From contig NZ_CADIJM010000001.1 of NCBI RefSeq assembly GCF_902859585.1, positions 990,149 to 1,054,148 of the forward strand: a DNA stretch of 64,000 bases, read 5' to 3'. This document shows positions 25,905-35,054 of the stretch, piece after piece. Position 1 is the stretch's first letter. Each line of letters starts with the position of its first letter. Under the pieces are notes generated by a model. That model worked only from the letters and a program-made list of their open reading frames with translations. It was not told the DNA's origin and searched no databases. This DNA is from Achromobacter animicus (GTDB lineage: Bacteria > Pseudomonadota > Gammaproteobacteria > Burkholderiales > Burkholderiaceae_B). The translations under genes were made by a program, and so were the position numbers.

Positions 25905-28271
25905 TCAGTTCTTGGCCAGACGCTGCCACGTATCGACAACGGTGTCCGGATTCAGCGACATCGACAGGATGCCTTCGTCCTTCAGCCACTGCGCGAAGTC
26001 CGGATGGTCGCTGGGGCCTTGGCCGCAGATACCCACGTACTTCTTGGCGGCCAGGCATGCCTTGATCGCACGGCGCAGCATGAACTTGACGGCTTCGTCG
26101 CGCTCGTCGAAGTCGGCGGCCAAGAGTTCCATGCCCGAGTCGCGGTCCAGGCCCAGCGTGAGCTGGGTCATATCGTTCGAGCCGATGGAGAAGCCATCGA
26201 AGTACTGCAGGAATTCGTCGGCCAAAATGGCGTTGGACGGAACCTCGCACATCATGATCAGCTTCAGGCCGTTTTCGCCGCGCGCCAGGCCGTGCTTGGC
26301 AAGCAGGTTCACGACCTTCTCGGCCTGACCCAGCGTGCGCACGAACGGCACCATGATTTCGACGTTCGTCAGGCCCATTTCATCGCGCACCTTCTTGAGC
26401 GCTTCGCATTCCATGCGGAAGCACTCGGCGAAGTCTTCGGCGATGTAGCGCGACGCGCCGCGGAAGCCCAGCATGGGGTTCTCTTCCTCGGGCTCGTAGC
26501 GCGAGCCGCCGACCAGCTTGCGGTATTCGTTGGACTTGAAGTCCGACATGCGCACGATGACCGGCTTGGGGTAGAAGGCGGCGGCGATGGTCGCCACGCC
26601 TTCAGCCATCTTCTCGACGAAGAAGGCGCGCGGGCTGGCATGGCCACGGGCGGCCGATTCCACGGCCTTCTTCAGCTCGCCGTCCACGTTCGGGTAGTCC
26701 AGGACCGCCTTCGGGTGGATGCCGATGTTGTTGTTGATGATGAATTCCAGGCGAGCCAGGCCGACGCCGCCGTTCGGAATCTGGGCGAAGTCGAACGCCA
26801 GTTGGGGGTTGCCCACGTTCATCATGATCTTCAGATCGATGGCGGGCATGTCGCCGCGGCGCACTTCCTCGACCTCGGTTTCGATCAGGCCGTCATAGAT
26901 GCGGCCTTCGTCGCCTTCGGCGCACGACACGGTCACGGCCTGGCCTTCCTTGAGCAGGTCGGTCGCGTTGCCGCAGCCCACCACCGCCGGAATGCCCAGC
27001 TCACGCGCGATGATCGCCGCGTGGCACGTGCGGCCGCCGCGGTTCGTCACGATGGCCGAGGCGCGCTTCATCACGGGCTCCCAGTTGGGATCCGTCATGT
27101 CGGTGACCAGAACGTCGCCCGGCTGGACCTTGTCCATGTCGGAGATGTCGCCCACCACGCGCACCGGACCCGAACCGATCTTCTGGCCGATGGCACGGCC
27201 GGTGATCAGGACCTGGCCGGTCGCCTTCAGGCGGTAGCGCTGCTGCACGTCATTGACGCCCTGCTGCGACTTCACGGTTTCCGGACGCGCCTGCAGGATG
27301 TAGATCTTGCCGTCGATGCCGTCGCGGCCCCACTCGATGTCCATCGGACGCTGGTAGTGCTTTTCGATGATGACGGCGTAGCGGGCCAGTTCGTTGACCT
27401 CGTCGTCGGTCAGCGAGTAGCGGTTGCGCTCGGACACCGGCACATCCACCGTGCGCACGGCACGACCTTCGGGGCGCTCGGGATCGAATTCCATCTTGAT
27501 CAGCTTGGAGCCGATACGGCGGCCGACGATGGGATAGTGGCCCTGTTCCAGCGTGGGCTTGAAGACGTAGAACTCGTCGGGGTTGACGGCGCCCTGCACG
27601 ACGGTTTCGCCCAGACCATACGAGGACGTGATGAACACGACGTCCTGGAAGCCCGATTCGGTGTCGATGGTGAACATGACGCCGGCGCTGCCCTTGTCGG
27701 AACGCACCATGCGCTGGATGCCGGCCGACAAGGCGACGTCGGCGTGGGCGTAGCCCTTGTGCACGCGATAGGAAATGGCGCGGTCGTTGTACAGCGACGC
27801 GAACACGTGGCGGATCTTGTCCAGCACGTCATCGATGCCCACGACGTTCAGGAAGGTTTCCTGCTGGCCGGCGAACGAGGCGTCGGGCAGGTCTTCGGCC
27901 GTGGCGGAGGAGCGCACGGCAAACGAGCCCTTGCCGTCAGCATCGAGCTTGGCAAAGGCTTCGCGGATCTGCGATTCGAACTCGGGCGAGAACGGTGCGT
28001 CGACGATCCATTGGCGAATCTGCGCGCCGGCGGTGGCCAGTTCGCGCACGTCTTCGGGATTCAGCGTGGTCAGGCGTTCGGCGATCCGCTTGTCCAGGCC
28101 GGAGGCCTTCAGGAAGTCGCGGAAGGCGTCAGCGGTCGTGGCAAAGCCGCCCGGCACGCGGACACCCGCGCCAGACAGCTGGCTGATCATTTCGCCAAGA
28201 GATGCGTTCTTGCCTCCTACCGAGTCCACGTCCGTCATGCGGAGCTGCTCGAACAAAACAACATACGACAT
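25905..28271 (-). CDS. ppsA: Phosphoenolpyruvate synthase
   Basis: Converts pyruvate and ATP to phosphoenolpyruvate, AMP and phosphate for gluconeogenesis. It has 788 residues with the full order: N-terminal ATP-grasp ([11 protein letters not shown]), the phospho-histidine domain with [14 protein letters not shown] (His417), and a C-terminal PEP-binding barrel ([18 protein letters not shown]). The ATG at 28271 is preceded by AAGGTGAC at five bases, preferred over a GTG three codons upstream. It is divergent from its regulator ppsR, with palindromes in the shared region. Confidence 0.97.
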   Translation of the reverse strand: MSYVVLFEQLRMTDVDSVGGKNASLGEMISQLSGAGVRVPGGFATTADAFRDFLKASGLDKRIAERLTTLNPEDVRELATAGAQIRQWIVDAPFSPEFESQIREAFAKLDADGKGSFAVRSSATAEDLPDASFAGQQETFLNVVGIDDVLDKIRHVFASLYNDRAISYRVHKGYAHADVALSAGIQRMVRSDKGSAGVMFTIDTESGFQDVVFITSSYGLGETVVQGAVNPDEFYVFKPTLEQGHYPIVGRRIGSKLIKMEFDPERPEGRAVRTVDVPVSERNRYSLTDDEVNELARYAVIIEKHYQRPMDIEWGRDGIDGKIYILQARPETVKSQQGVNDVQQRYRLKATGQVLITGRAIGQKIGSGPVRVVGDISDMDKVQPGDVLVTDMTDPNWEPVMKRASAIVTNRGGRTCHAAIIARELGIPAVVGCGNATDLLKEGQAVTVSCAEGDEGRIYDGLIETEVEEVRRGDMPAIDLKIMMNVGNPQLAFDFAQIPNGGVGLARLEFIINNNIGIHPKAVLDYPNVDGELKKAVESAARGHASPRAFFVEKMAEGVATIAAAFYPKPVIVRMSDFKSNEYRKLVGGSRYEPEEENPMLGFRGASRYIAEDFAECFRMECEALKKVRDEMGLTNVEIMVPFVRTLGQAEKVVNLLAKHGLARGENGLKLIMMCEVPSNAILADEFLQYFDGFSIGSNDMTQLTLGLDRDSGMELLAADFDERDEAVKFMLRRAIKACLAAKKYVGICGQGPSDHPDFAQWLKDEGILSMSLNPDTVVDTWQRLAKN

Positions 28272-28337
28272 TGAAGTCACCTTTTACAATGGAATGAAAG
28301 CGAGTTTGGTCAATGGCTGAATCGTGCTGTTTTTGAT

Positions 28338-28361
28338 GCCGGAAAAAACGAGTTTTCCGGC
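28338..28361. promoter_or_regulatory. 9-bp inverted repeat in the ppsA-ppsR divergent region
   Basis: GCCGGAAAA, six bases, TTTTCCGGC form a perfect 9-bp inverted repeat 67-90 bases ahead of ppsA. It would form a stable hairpin in the ppsA leader, and there is no T run directly after it on either strand, so it is more likely an operator or leader structure than a terminator. Confidence 0.5.
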
Positions 28362-28436
28362 CTTCACAGAACCGATTTCAGACGCTGACCAAACTGGCCT
28401 TGGACCGCCCTTGGGGTGACTTATAGGGGCCTGATT

Positions 28437-28452
28437 GTACTCGGTGGAGTAC
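28437..28452. promoter_or_regulatory. GTACTC inverted repeat near ppsR
   Basis: GTACTC, GGTG, GAGTAC is a perfect 6-bp inverted repeat about 35-50 bases ahead of the ppsR start. A TATAAG on the minus strand lies close by. It is a candidate protein-binding site for control of ppsA, ppsR or both. Confidence 0.4.
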
Positions 28453-28486
28453 GTCCGGCCATCTGCCTGGTTGGAATTTTTTACAC

Positions 28487-29314
28487 ATGACATCTACCCC
28501 TATCGTACGCACGGTATACATCGTTTCCGACAGTACCGGCATCACCGCGGAAACGTTCAGCCAGTCCGTGCTTTCGCAGTTCGAAGAGGTCAATTTCAAG
28601 CCCATCCGGCTGCCCTTCGTGGACACGCTGGAAAAGGCTGCGGAAGTCGCCATGCGGATCGACCGGAGCGCCCAGGACGCGGGCGTCCCGCCCATCGTTT
28701 TCAGCACCCTGGTCAACCCGGAAATCCTGGCCCGCGTTCGACAGGCGAACGGAATTTTCCTGGATCTGTTCGGAACGTTCGTCAGCCATATCGAGCAGGC
28801 GCTGGGGTTGAAGTCCAGCCATTCCATCGGCCGGTCGCATATGCAGGCCAACTCGGAAAAATACCGGAACCGGATCGACGCCATCAACTTCAGCCTGGCG
28901 CATGACGACGGCCAGTTCGTGAACCAGCTCGATCAGGCCGACGTGATCCTGGTCGGGGTCTCGCGGTGCGGCAAGACGCCCACCAGCCTGTATCTGGCCA
29001 TGCAGTACGCCATCAAGGCCGCCAACTTCCCGTTGACGCCGGACGACTTCGAACGCGGCACCCTGCCCTCCACCATTGCGCCGCACCGCGCCAAGCTGTT
29101 CGGCCTGTCGATCCAGCCGGAACGCCTGGCGGAAGTCCGCAACGAACGCCGCCCCAACAGCCGCTACGCCCAACTGGAACAATGCCGCTACGAAGTGGCG
29201 GAAGCCGAACGCATGATGCGTCGCGAGGGCATTTCCTGGCTGTCCAGCACCACAAAGTCGATCGAAGAGATCGCCACCACGGTGCTGCAGGAAGTTGGAC
29301 TGGATCGGGGATAA
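28487..29314 (+). CDS. ppsR: PEP synthase regulatory protein (bifunctional kinase/pyrophosphorylase)
   Basis: DUF299-family enzyme of 275 residues that inactivates PpsA by ADP-dependent threonine phosphorylation and reactivates it by phosphorolysis. YIVSDSTGITAETFSQS is the family start, VSRCGKTPTSLYLA the P-loop-like motif and FGLSIQPERLAEVRNERRPN the C-terminal block. Divergent pairing with ppsA is the usual arrangement and supports the substrate. The ATG at 28487 fits family length. Confidence 0.95.
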   Translation: MTSTPIVRTVYIVSDSTGITAETFSQSVLSQFEEVNFKPIRLPFVDTLEKAAEVAMRIDRSAQDAGVPPIVFSTLVNPEILARVRQANGIFLDLFGTFVSHIEQALGLKSSHSIGRSHMQANSEKYRNRIDAINFSLAHDDGQFVNQLDQADVILVGVSRCGKTPTSLYLAMQYAIKAANFPLTPDDFERGTLPSTIAPHRAKLFGLSIQPERLAEVRNERRPNSRYAQLEQCRYEVAEAERMMRREGISWLSSTTKSIEEIATTVLQEVGLDRG

Positions 29315-29321
29315 GGCAGAG

Positions 29322-29343
29322 GGGCTGGCCAAAGCCAGCCCTT
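29322..29343 (+). terminator. Hairpin after ppsR, possible terminator
   Basis: GGGCTGGC, CAAA, GCCAGCCC then TTC, seven bases past the ppsR stop and between converging genes. The stem is strong but the T tract is short. Confidence 0.5.
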
Positions 29344-29377
29344 CAGTGGGGCGAAAGGCGGCGCGCCTTGCGCCGGC

Positions 29378-30166
29378 TCAGCGGCGAAGGCGCGCGCTGC
29401 TCTGCCGGCGCTGCTCGAACAGGCAGATCGCCGCGGCGGCGCCGACGTTCAGCGACTCCACGGCCGCAGCGTCGTGCGGAATGCGCACCTTCAGGCTGGC
29501 GGCCGCCAGCAGCGCCGGCACCACGCCCTGGCCTTCGTGGCCAAAAATCCATGCGCACTGTTCAGGCAGGCGGTCCGCGAAAAGATCGCGCGAGCCGTCC
29601 AGGGCGGTCGCCACCAGCGGCACGCGCAGGCGGGGCAGCAGAGCCTCCAGGTCGGCGTGCTCGTGGATCTCGAGAGCAAAGTGCGCGCCTTGGCCACTGC
29701 GCAGCACCTTGGGCGACCACGCCGCCGCCGTCCCTGTTGCCAGGAACACGCGCTTGATGCCCGCTGCGGCGGACGTGCGCAACAGCGTACCCACGTTGCC
29801 GGGATCCTGGATACGGTCAAACAGGACGCAGGTTTCATCGACCTGCGCAGGCAGCGCCGGAACGGGCGGCGTGACCAGGAAGGCAACGCCCTGCCCGCTT
29901 TCCACCGCGGCCACGGCGTGCATCAGCCGCGCGTCCAGCGCGAGGCTGACGTTGTCCGGCACGGCCGCGGCAAGCGCGGCGATATCGGGCTGGGACAGGC
30001 GGTCCACGTCGAAGATCGCCCGATCCGGCGGGCCGTAATGCTGCAGCCAGGCCTGGCACAGATGGACGCCGTCGAGCAGCACGGGTGCGCCGCGCTTACC
30101 GGCCGTGCCGGCCAGCTTGACCAGCGCCTTGACCGCCGGGTTGTCCCGGGAACTGATGTGCTTCAT
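29378..30166 (-). CDS. TrmH/SpoU-family RNA 2'-O-methyltransferase
   Basis: SPOUT methyltransferase of 262 residues that uses S-adenosylmethionine to methylate a ribose in rRNA or tRNA. The N-terminal RNA-binding part ([16 protein letters not shown]) precedes the SPOUT knot, seen in [28 protein letters not shown] and [18 protein letters not shown]. The ATG at 30166 overlaps the rnhB stop (ATGA). The target nucleotide cannot be read from sequence. Last gene of the long envelope operon. Confidence 0.92.
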   Translation of the reverse strand: MKHISSRDNPAVKALVKLAGTAGKRGAPVLLDGVHLCQAWLQHYGPPDRAIFDVDRLSQPDIAALAAAVPDNVSLALDARLMHAVAAVESGQGVAFLVTPPVPALPAQVDETCVLFDRIQDPGNVGTLLRTSAAAGIKRVFLATGTAAAWSPKVLRSGQGAHFALEIHEHADLEALLPRLRVPLVATALDGSRDLFADRLPEQCAWIFGHEGQGVVPALLAAASLKVRIPHDAAAVESLNVGAAAAICLFEQRRQSSARLRR

Positions 30167-30771
30167 GAAACCAGGCCGAAAGCCTTGATGGGAGCAAAGC
30201 TGCGCCGGTGTTCGGCGCACGGGCCGTGCTCGCGCAGCCGTTGCAGATGCAGCGCCGTGCCATAGCCCTTGTGCTGATCGAACGCGTACTGCGGATACAA
30301 CGTATGCAGGCGCAGCAGGTCCGCGTCGCGAGCGGTCTTGGCAAGAATGGAGGCGGCCGAGATGGCAGGCACGAGCGCGTCGCCCTTGATGACGGTTTGC
30401 ACGGTGCAGCGCAGCTTGGGCGCCTGATTGCCGTCCACCAGGGCCAGTTGCGGCACGGTGGCCAGGCCTTGAACGGCCCGCTGCATGGCCAGCATGGTGG
30501 CGCGCAGGATATTCAGGCTGTCGATTTCGGCGACGGTGGCGCTGGCGATGCACCAGGCAAGCGCCCGTTCCTTGATCTGCAGTGCCAGTTCCTCGCGGCG
30601 GACCGCAGTCAGCACCTTGGAATCGGCCAGCCCGTCGATGAAACGTGACGGATCAAGAATGACGGCGGCCGCGTAGACCTCGCCTGCCAGCGGCCCGCGG
30701 CCGGCCTCGTCAACGCCGGCGGTCAGCAACGCAGGCTGCTCGGGCGCCACGAAAAGCTCAGGCTGCTCCAT
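30163..30771 (-). CDS. rnhB: Ribonuclease HII
   Basis: Removes RNA from RNA-DNA hybrids and single ribonucleotides from DNA. It has 202 residues. [11 protein letters not shown] carries the catalytic Asp21-Glu22, LALVDGN the next Asp, and [14 protein letters not shown] the substrate-binding block. It overlaps lpxB upstream and trmH downstream; lpxA-lpxB-rnhB is a widespread order. Confidence 0.96.
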   Translation of the reverse strand: MEQPELFVAPEQPALLTAGVDEAGRGPLAGEVYAAAVILDPSRFIDGLADSKVLTAVRREELALQIKERALAWCIASATVAEIDSLNILRATMLAMQRAVQGLATVPQLALVDGNQAPKLRCTVQTVIKGDALVPAISAASILAKTARDADLLRLHTLYPQYAFDQHKGYGTALHLQRLREHGPCAEHRRSFAPIKAFGLVS

Positions 30772-31954
30772 CGGCCACCTCCAGGATCGCCTGCGCGGCC
30801 AGCGCCGGCGTATCGCGCAACAGGTCTTGATGCATGGCGGTAAAGCGCGCCTCCACGCGTGCGATGAGCGCGTCGTCGGTCAACGCTTGCCAAGTCGCTT
30901 CGGCCAGTTTATCGGGCGTCGCGTCGTCCTGCAAAAGCTCAGGGACAACAAAGTCACGCAGCAGCACGTTGGGCAGACCCACCCACGGCAGGTACGGGCG
31001 CTGCTGGCCGGACTTCCAGGCCATGATGCGCCGCATCCACGGCGACAACACATAGGAAATGACCATGGGCCGCTTGAACAGCGCCGTCTCGAGCGTAGCG
31101 GTGCCGCTGGCGACGAGGACCGCCGTGGCGGCTTCCATGACGGACCAGGCCACCGGTGCCTTGCGGTCGCCGCCCTCGCCGTGCAGGTCCTGCGCGGTGA
31201 CGCAGCGCAGGCCGGGCACCGGATGCTGCGCCAGGATTTCAAGGAATTCCGCCCGCCGCTGGTCATTGACCATGGGCACGATGCACTGCAAGGCCGGATC
31301 TTTCTTCAGCAGTTGCTGGGCGGCCTGCAGGAAGCGCGGCGCCAGCAGGCGGATCTCGGACGAGCGGCTGCCGGGCAGGATCGCCAGCACGCGGGCGTTC
31401 TGGTCGATACCCAGGCGTTCGCGGGCGGCGGCGCGGTCGGGCTGCATCGGCACGGCGCCGGCCAGCGGATGGCCCACGTACGTAACCGGAATGCCTTCTT
31501 TGCGGTAGATCTCTTCCTCGAACGGAAACAGCACCAGCATGTGCGATACCGATTCGCGGATCTTGTGAATGCGTTCGTAGCGCCACGCCCAGATCGAGGG
31601 CCCCACGAAATGCACCGTTGGCGTACCTGCCTGCCGCAACTGATGCTCAAGGCGCAGGTTGAAGTCAGGCGCGTCGATGCCGACGAACACAGCGGGCGGC
31701 TCGGCCAGCCAGCGGCGTTTTACGTCGCGGTAGGTGGCCAGCAGGCTGGGCAGGCGCTTGAGCGCGTCCACGTAACCGAACACGGTCAGCGCGTGCATCG
31801 GGTGCCAGGCTTCAAAATCACGGGCCTGCATCTGCGGCCCGCCAATGCCTTCGCAACGCACGCCGTTGTCGCGCGCTTGCAGACCGGCAATGATGCGCCC
31901 GGCCAGCAGGTCGCCCGAAGGCTCGCCGGCCACCATGCCGATCCGGGTGCTCAT
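30758..31954 (-). CDS. lpxB: Lipid-A-disaccharide synthase
   Basis: Glycosyltransferase joining UDP-2,3-diacylglucosamine and lipid X into the lipid A disaccharide, at the inner membrane. It has 398 residues from the ATG at 31954, which overlaps the lpxA stop. [13 protein letters not shown] is the N-terminal signature, VGPSIWAWR and LPFEEE-like [14 protein letters not shown] follow, and [16 protein letters not shown] is the nucleotide-sugar region. Longer in-frame upstream reading lies inside lpxA and is ignored. Confidence 0.96.
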   Translation of the reverse strand: MSTRIGMVAGEPSGDLLAGRIIAGLQARDNGVRCEGIGGPQMQARDFEAWHPMHALTVFGYVDALKRLPSLLATYRDVKRRWLAEPPAVFVGIDAPDFNLRLEHQLRQAGTPTVHFVGPSIWAWRYERIHKIRESVSHMLVLFPFEEEIYRKEGIPVTYVGHPLAGAVPMQPDRAAARERLGIDQNARVLAILPGSRSSEIRLLAPRFLQAAQQLLKKDPALQCIVPMVNDQRRAEFLEILAQHPVPGLRCVTAQDLHGEGGDRKAPVAWSVMEAATAVLVASGTATLETALFKRPMVISYVLSPWMRRIMAWKSGQQRPYLPWVGLPNVLLRDFVVPELLQDDATPDKLAEATWQALTDDALIARVEARFTAMHQDLLRDTPALAAQAILEVADGAA

Positions 31955-32745
31955 GGGCGGATGATGCCGCGGGAGGCGACGTCCAGGAAGTCCAGCAGCG
32001 TCTGCAGGTGTTCCGCAGCTTCGGGGATGGCCTGCTGGCGGTCGCGCAATTCGGCGCGTGCCGCGTCCAGGGACAAGCCCCGGCGGTAGATGATCTTGTA
32101 GGCTTCGCGCAGGGCCGAAATGGAAGTGGCGGAAAAGCCGCGGCGCTTCAGGCCTTCGACGTTGACACCCACCGGACGGCACGGGTTGCCGGCAGCCAGG
32201 ACGAACGGCGGCGTGTCCTGCATGAGCGAGCTGTTGCCGCCCGTCATGGTGTGCGCGCCCACGCGCGAGAACTGGTGCACACCGGTCAGGCCGCCGATGA
32301 TCGCCCAGTCGCCCACGTGCACGTGGCCGCCAAGCTGCACCGAGTTGGCCAGGATCGTGTGGCTGCCGATGTGGCAGTCATGGGCCACGTGAACGTAGGC
32401 CATGATCCAGTTGTCGTCGCCCAACGTCGTTTCGCCGCCGTCTTGCGTGGTGCCGGTGTTCAGCGTGACGAATTCGCGGACCGTGTTGCGGTCGCCGATG
32501 GTCAGCCGGGTGGGCTCGCCCGCGTACTTCTTGTCCTGCGGCATGCCGCCGATGGAGCAGTACCGATAGAACCGGTTGTCGCGACCGATGGTGGTCACGC
32601 CGTCGATCATGCAGTACGGGCCAATTTCGGTCCCCGCACCGACGGTCACATCGGGCCCCACCACTGCGAACGGGCCGATGACCGCGGTCGGGTCGATTTT
32701 TGCCGCCGGATCGACAACAGCGGTGGGATGGATGTTTCCTGCCAT
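31951..32745 (-). CDS. lpxA: UDP-N-acetylglucosamine acyltransferase
   Basis: First step of lipid A synthesis: moves an R-3-hydroxyacyl chain from ACP to UDP-GlcNAc. It has 264 residues. A left-handed beta helix of hexapeptide repeats (HPTAVVDPAAKIDPTAVIGP onward) contains the catalytic His in VAHDCHIG, and a helical C-terminal domain completes the fold. The gene starts one base from the fabZ stop and overlaps lpxB, in the usual lpxD-fabZ-lpxA-lpxB order. Confidence 0.97.
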   Translation of the reverse strand: MAGNIHPTAVVDPAAKIDPTAVIGPFAVVGPDVTVGAGTEIGPYCMIDGVTTIGRDNRFYRYCSIGGMPQDKKYAGEPTRLTIGDRNTVREFVTLNTGTTQDGGETTLGDDNWIMAYVHVAHDCHIGSHTILANSVQLGGHVHVGDWAIIGGLTGVHQFSRVGAHTMTGGNSSLMQDTPPFVLAAGNPCRPVGVNVEGLKRRGFSATSISALREAYKIIYRRGLSLDAARAELRDRQQAIPEAAEHLQTLLDFLDVASRGIIRP

Positions 32746-33201
32746 TTACTCTTCCAGGCTGCGAATCGCGCACATCAGCTTGGCCGACGCCACTTCCTGG
32801 CCATCGACGGTCGCGCGTGCTTGATACTTACAGATGCTGCGGCTCAGGCGTTCAGCTTCAACCTCAATGCGCAGCTGGTCGCCCGGAACGACGGGACGGC
32901 GGAAGCGCGCGCCATCGATGCCGACCAGGTAATAGGCGGTCTTGGCGCCTTCGCACTTGAGGCCACCGTTCTCGTCCGTGAAGGAGAACAGCGCCGAGGC
33001 CTGGGCCATGGCTTCAACGATGAGCACGCCCGGCATCACCGGATGGTGAGGAAAGTGACCGTTGAAAAACGGCTCGTTGATCGAGACGTTCTTGATGGCG
33101 ACGATGGACTTGCCAGGCACCATTTCCACAACACGGTCAATCAGCAGCATCGGGTAGCGATGCGGCAGCCTCTCCATGATCCCCTTGATGTCGAGTTCCA
33201 T
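32746..33201 (-). CDS. fabZ: 3-hydroxyacyl-ACP dehydratase
   Basis: Hotdog-fold dehydratase of 151 residues, converting 3-hydroxyacyl-ACP to trans-2-enoyl-ACP in fatty-acid elongation and competing with LpxA for the same pool. [17 protein letters not shown] is the start region; [14 protein letters not shown] carries the catalytic His and [10 protein letters not shown] the catalytic Glu. Directly adjacent to lpxA. Confidence 0.97.
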   Translation of the reverse strand: MELDIKGIMERLPHRYPMLLIDRVVEMVPGKSIVAIKNVSINEPFFNGHFPHHPVMPGVLIVEAMAQASALFSFTDENGGLKCEGAKTAYYLVGIDGARFRRPVVPGDQLRIEVEAERLSRSICKYQARATVDGQEVASAKLMCAIRSLEE

Positions 33202-33268
33202 TTTTCTATGCGTTCCTGCGAAATTAAATAAGGTGGCGGCGCGCGCGCGCCAGGGCGGCGAACGCGCC

Positions 33269-34366
33269 CTAGTCCTTTTCCAGCGTGCGCAAACGGCGGC
33301 GCAACTGCGCCAACTGTTGTATCACGGCGGCGTTGCGCTGCCATTCGCCATGCTCCGCGTACGGGAAGACCCCGGTATAGCGGCCAGGCTTGGAAATATT
33401 GGACGTCACAGCCGTGCCGCCCGAGATATGCACGTCGTCGCCCAGCACCAGATGGCCCGAAAGCATCGCGGCGCCGCCGATGGTGCAGCGCTCGCCGATG
33501 GTCGTGGAGCCTGCGACCCCGACGCACGCCGCCATCGCGGTATGCGCCCCGATGCGGCAGTTGTGGCCGATCATGATCTGGTTGTCGAGCTTCACGCCGT
33601 CAGCCAGAAAGGTGTCTTCGAGTGCGCCGCGATCGACGGTGGTGTTGGCGCCGATTTCGACGTCGTCGCCAAGGGACACGCCGCCAAACTGCGGAATCTT
33701 GCCCCAGGCGCCCTTGCCCAGCGAAGGATCCGGCGCAAAGCCGAAGCCGTCGGCGCCAAGCACCGATCCGCTATGCAGGATGACCCGGGCGCCGATCTTC
33801 ACACCTTCGTACAGCGTGACGTTGGCATGCAGCCGGCCGTCGGGACCGATGGACGAACCAGCGCCGACGACGCAACCCGGACCCAGCACCGTGCCGCGCC
33901 CGATCCGCACGCCAGCTTCGACGACGCAGTTGGGGCCGACGCGCACACCCTCTTCGATGATGGCGTCTGGCGCGACCACGGCGGAGGGATGCGTATCTGC
34001 GGGCAAGGCGGGTCTGCGGGCAGTGTCAAACCACTGCGCGACGCGCGCGTAAAGCAGATAGGGATGCTTGCAGACGACCAATGCGAACGGCGGCCGGTCG
34101 GTGCCCTGGGCCTCAAGCGCCTCGGCGACGTCGGGAGAGACGATGACCGCCCCTGCTCCGGTTGCGCCAAGCTGGCTTTGATAGCGGGGGTTGGACAGGA
34201 AGGAGATTTCCTGAGGACCGGCCGAAGACAGGGTCCCGATGCCGCAGACCCGCATGGGGTCTGCGCCGGGAACCGCACTGATACGCCAGTCCATACCCTG
34301 GGTATTGGCGGCGCTCAACATTGCTTCGAGTGTCGGCGCGCGGGCAAGATCCAGTAAAACCGGCAT
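33269..34366 (-). CDS. lpxD: UDP-3-O-(3-hydroxyacyl)glucosamine N-acyltransferase
   Basis: Third acylation step of lipid A synthesis. It has 365 residues. An N-terminal uridine-binding domain (about 1-105) precedes the hexapeptide beta helix ([20 protein letters not shown] onward), with the catalytic His in [15 protein letters not shown] short helical end ([18 protein letters not shown]) closes the trimer. It lies 18 bases after skp and 67 bases ahead of fabZ. Confidence 0.97.
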   Translation of the reverse strand: MPVLLDLARAPTLEAMLSAANTQGMDWRISAVPGADPMRVCGIGTLSSAGPQEISFLSNPRYQSQLGATGAGAVIVSPDVAEALEAQGTDRPPFALVVCKHPYLLYARVAQWFDTARRPALPADTHPSAVVAPDAIIEEGVRVGPNCVVEAGVRIGRGTVLGPGCVVGAGSSIGPDGRLHANVTLYEGVKIGARVILHSGSVLGADGFGFAPDPSLGKGAWGKIPQFGGVSLGDDVEIGANTTVDRGALEDTFLADGVKLDNQIMIGHNCRIGAHTAMAACVGVAGSTTIGERCTIGGAAMLSGHLVLGDDVHISGGTAVTSNISKPGRYTGVFPYAEHGEWQRNAAVIQQLAQLRRRLRTLEKD

Positions 34367-34384
34367 GACTAGACGGGTATCGCT

Positions 34385-34945
34385 TTACTTGCCCAGGCTC
34401 TGAATCACCTTGTCGGTGATGTCGATGCGGGGGTTGACCGTCACTGCGTCCTGGATGATCAGGTCGTAGTTTTCCTGTTCGGCGATGCGCTTGATGGCGT
34501 CATTGGCCTTGGACACGATGCCCGAGAATTCTTCGTTGCGGCGGCGGTTGAAGTCTTCCTGGAATTCGCGGCGCTTGCGCTGCAGGTCGGTGTCCAGGTT
34601 GGCCAGTTCGCGCTGGCGCTTGACGCGGTCGGATTCCGACAGGACGGGGGCGTCCTTGTCGAACTTCTCGGCTTGCGAGCGCAGGCTGTTGTTCAGGCGT
34701 TGGAGTTCGTCGTCGCGCTTCTTGAATTCGGCTTCGATCTTGCTCTGGGCAGTCTTGGCCGGACCCGATTCGCGCAGGATGCGTTCGGTATTGACGAAAC
34801 CGATCTTGGTGTTTTGCGCTTGGGCGGGGATCGCGGCAGCCGAACCGAGAATGAGCGCACCCACCAGGGCAATGGAGCCGCCCAGCTTGCCACGGCGCTT
34901 CGCGCCCAGCGTCTTCGATGATTTAAGTGCGAAATCAGACATCAT
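34385..34945 (-). CDS. skp: Periplasmic chaperone OmpH/Skp
   Basis: Trimeric chaperone that holds unfolded outer-membrane proteins on the way to BamA. The 186-residue product has a long signal peptide (basic start, hydrophobic ALVGALILGSAAAIPAQA, cleavage near residue 43) and KIGFVNTERILRESGPAKTA at the mature start. A long charged coiled coil forms the tentacles (about 70-140), and a short beta-rich end reads YDLIIQDAVTVN. AAGGTGAG lies six bases ahead of the ATG at 34945. It follows bamA and precedes lpxD, as in most Gram-negatives. Confidence 0.94.
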   Translation of the reverse strand: MMSDFALKSSKTLGAKRRGKLGGSIALVGALILGSAAAIPAQAQNTKIGFVNTERILRESGPAKTAQSKIEAEFKKRDDELQRLNNSLRSQAEKFDKDAPVLSESDRVKRQRELANLDTDLQRKRREFQEDFNRRRNEEFSGIVSKANDAIKRIAEQENYDLIIQDAVTVNPRIDITDKVIQSLGK

Positions 34946-35054
34946 GAAAATCTCACCTTCCAGTAAGGCAAAGCCAAAGTGTGTATTGTGCCACTAAACA
35001 GCAAGGACGCTGGGCCGGTGGGCCCTGCCCTTGTTTTCAAGAGTAACGCCTCGC

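Noticed and set aside
26004-28274. Long open frame (over 750 codons) opposite ppsA
   Set aside because: Mirror frame of a high-GC gene; its translation is His/Asp/Val-rich without family sequence, and ppsA on the other strand is certain.
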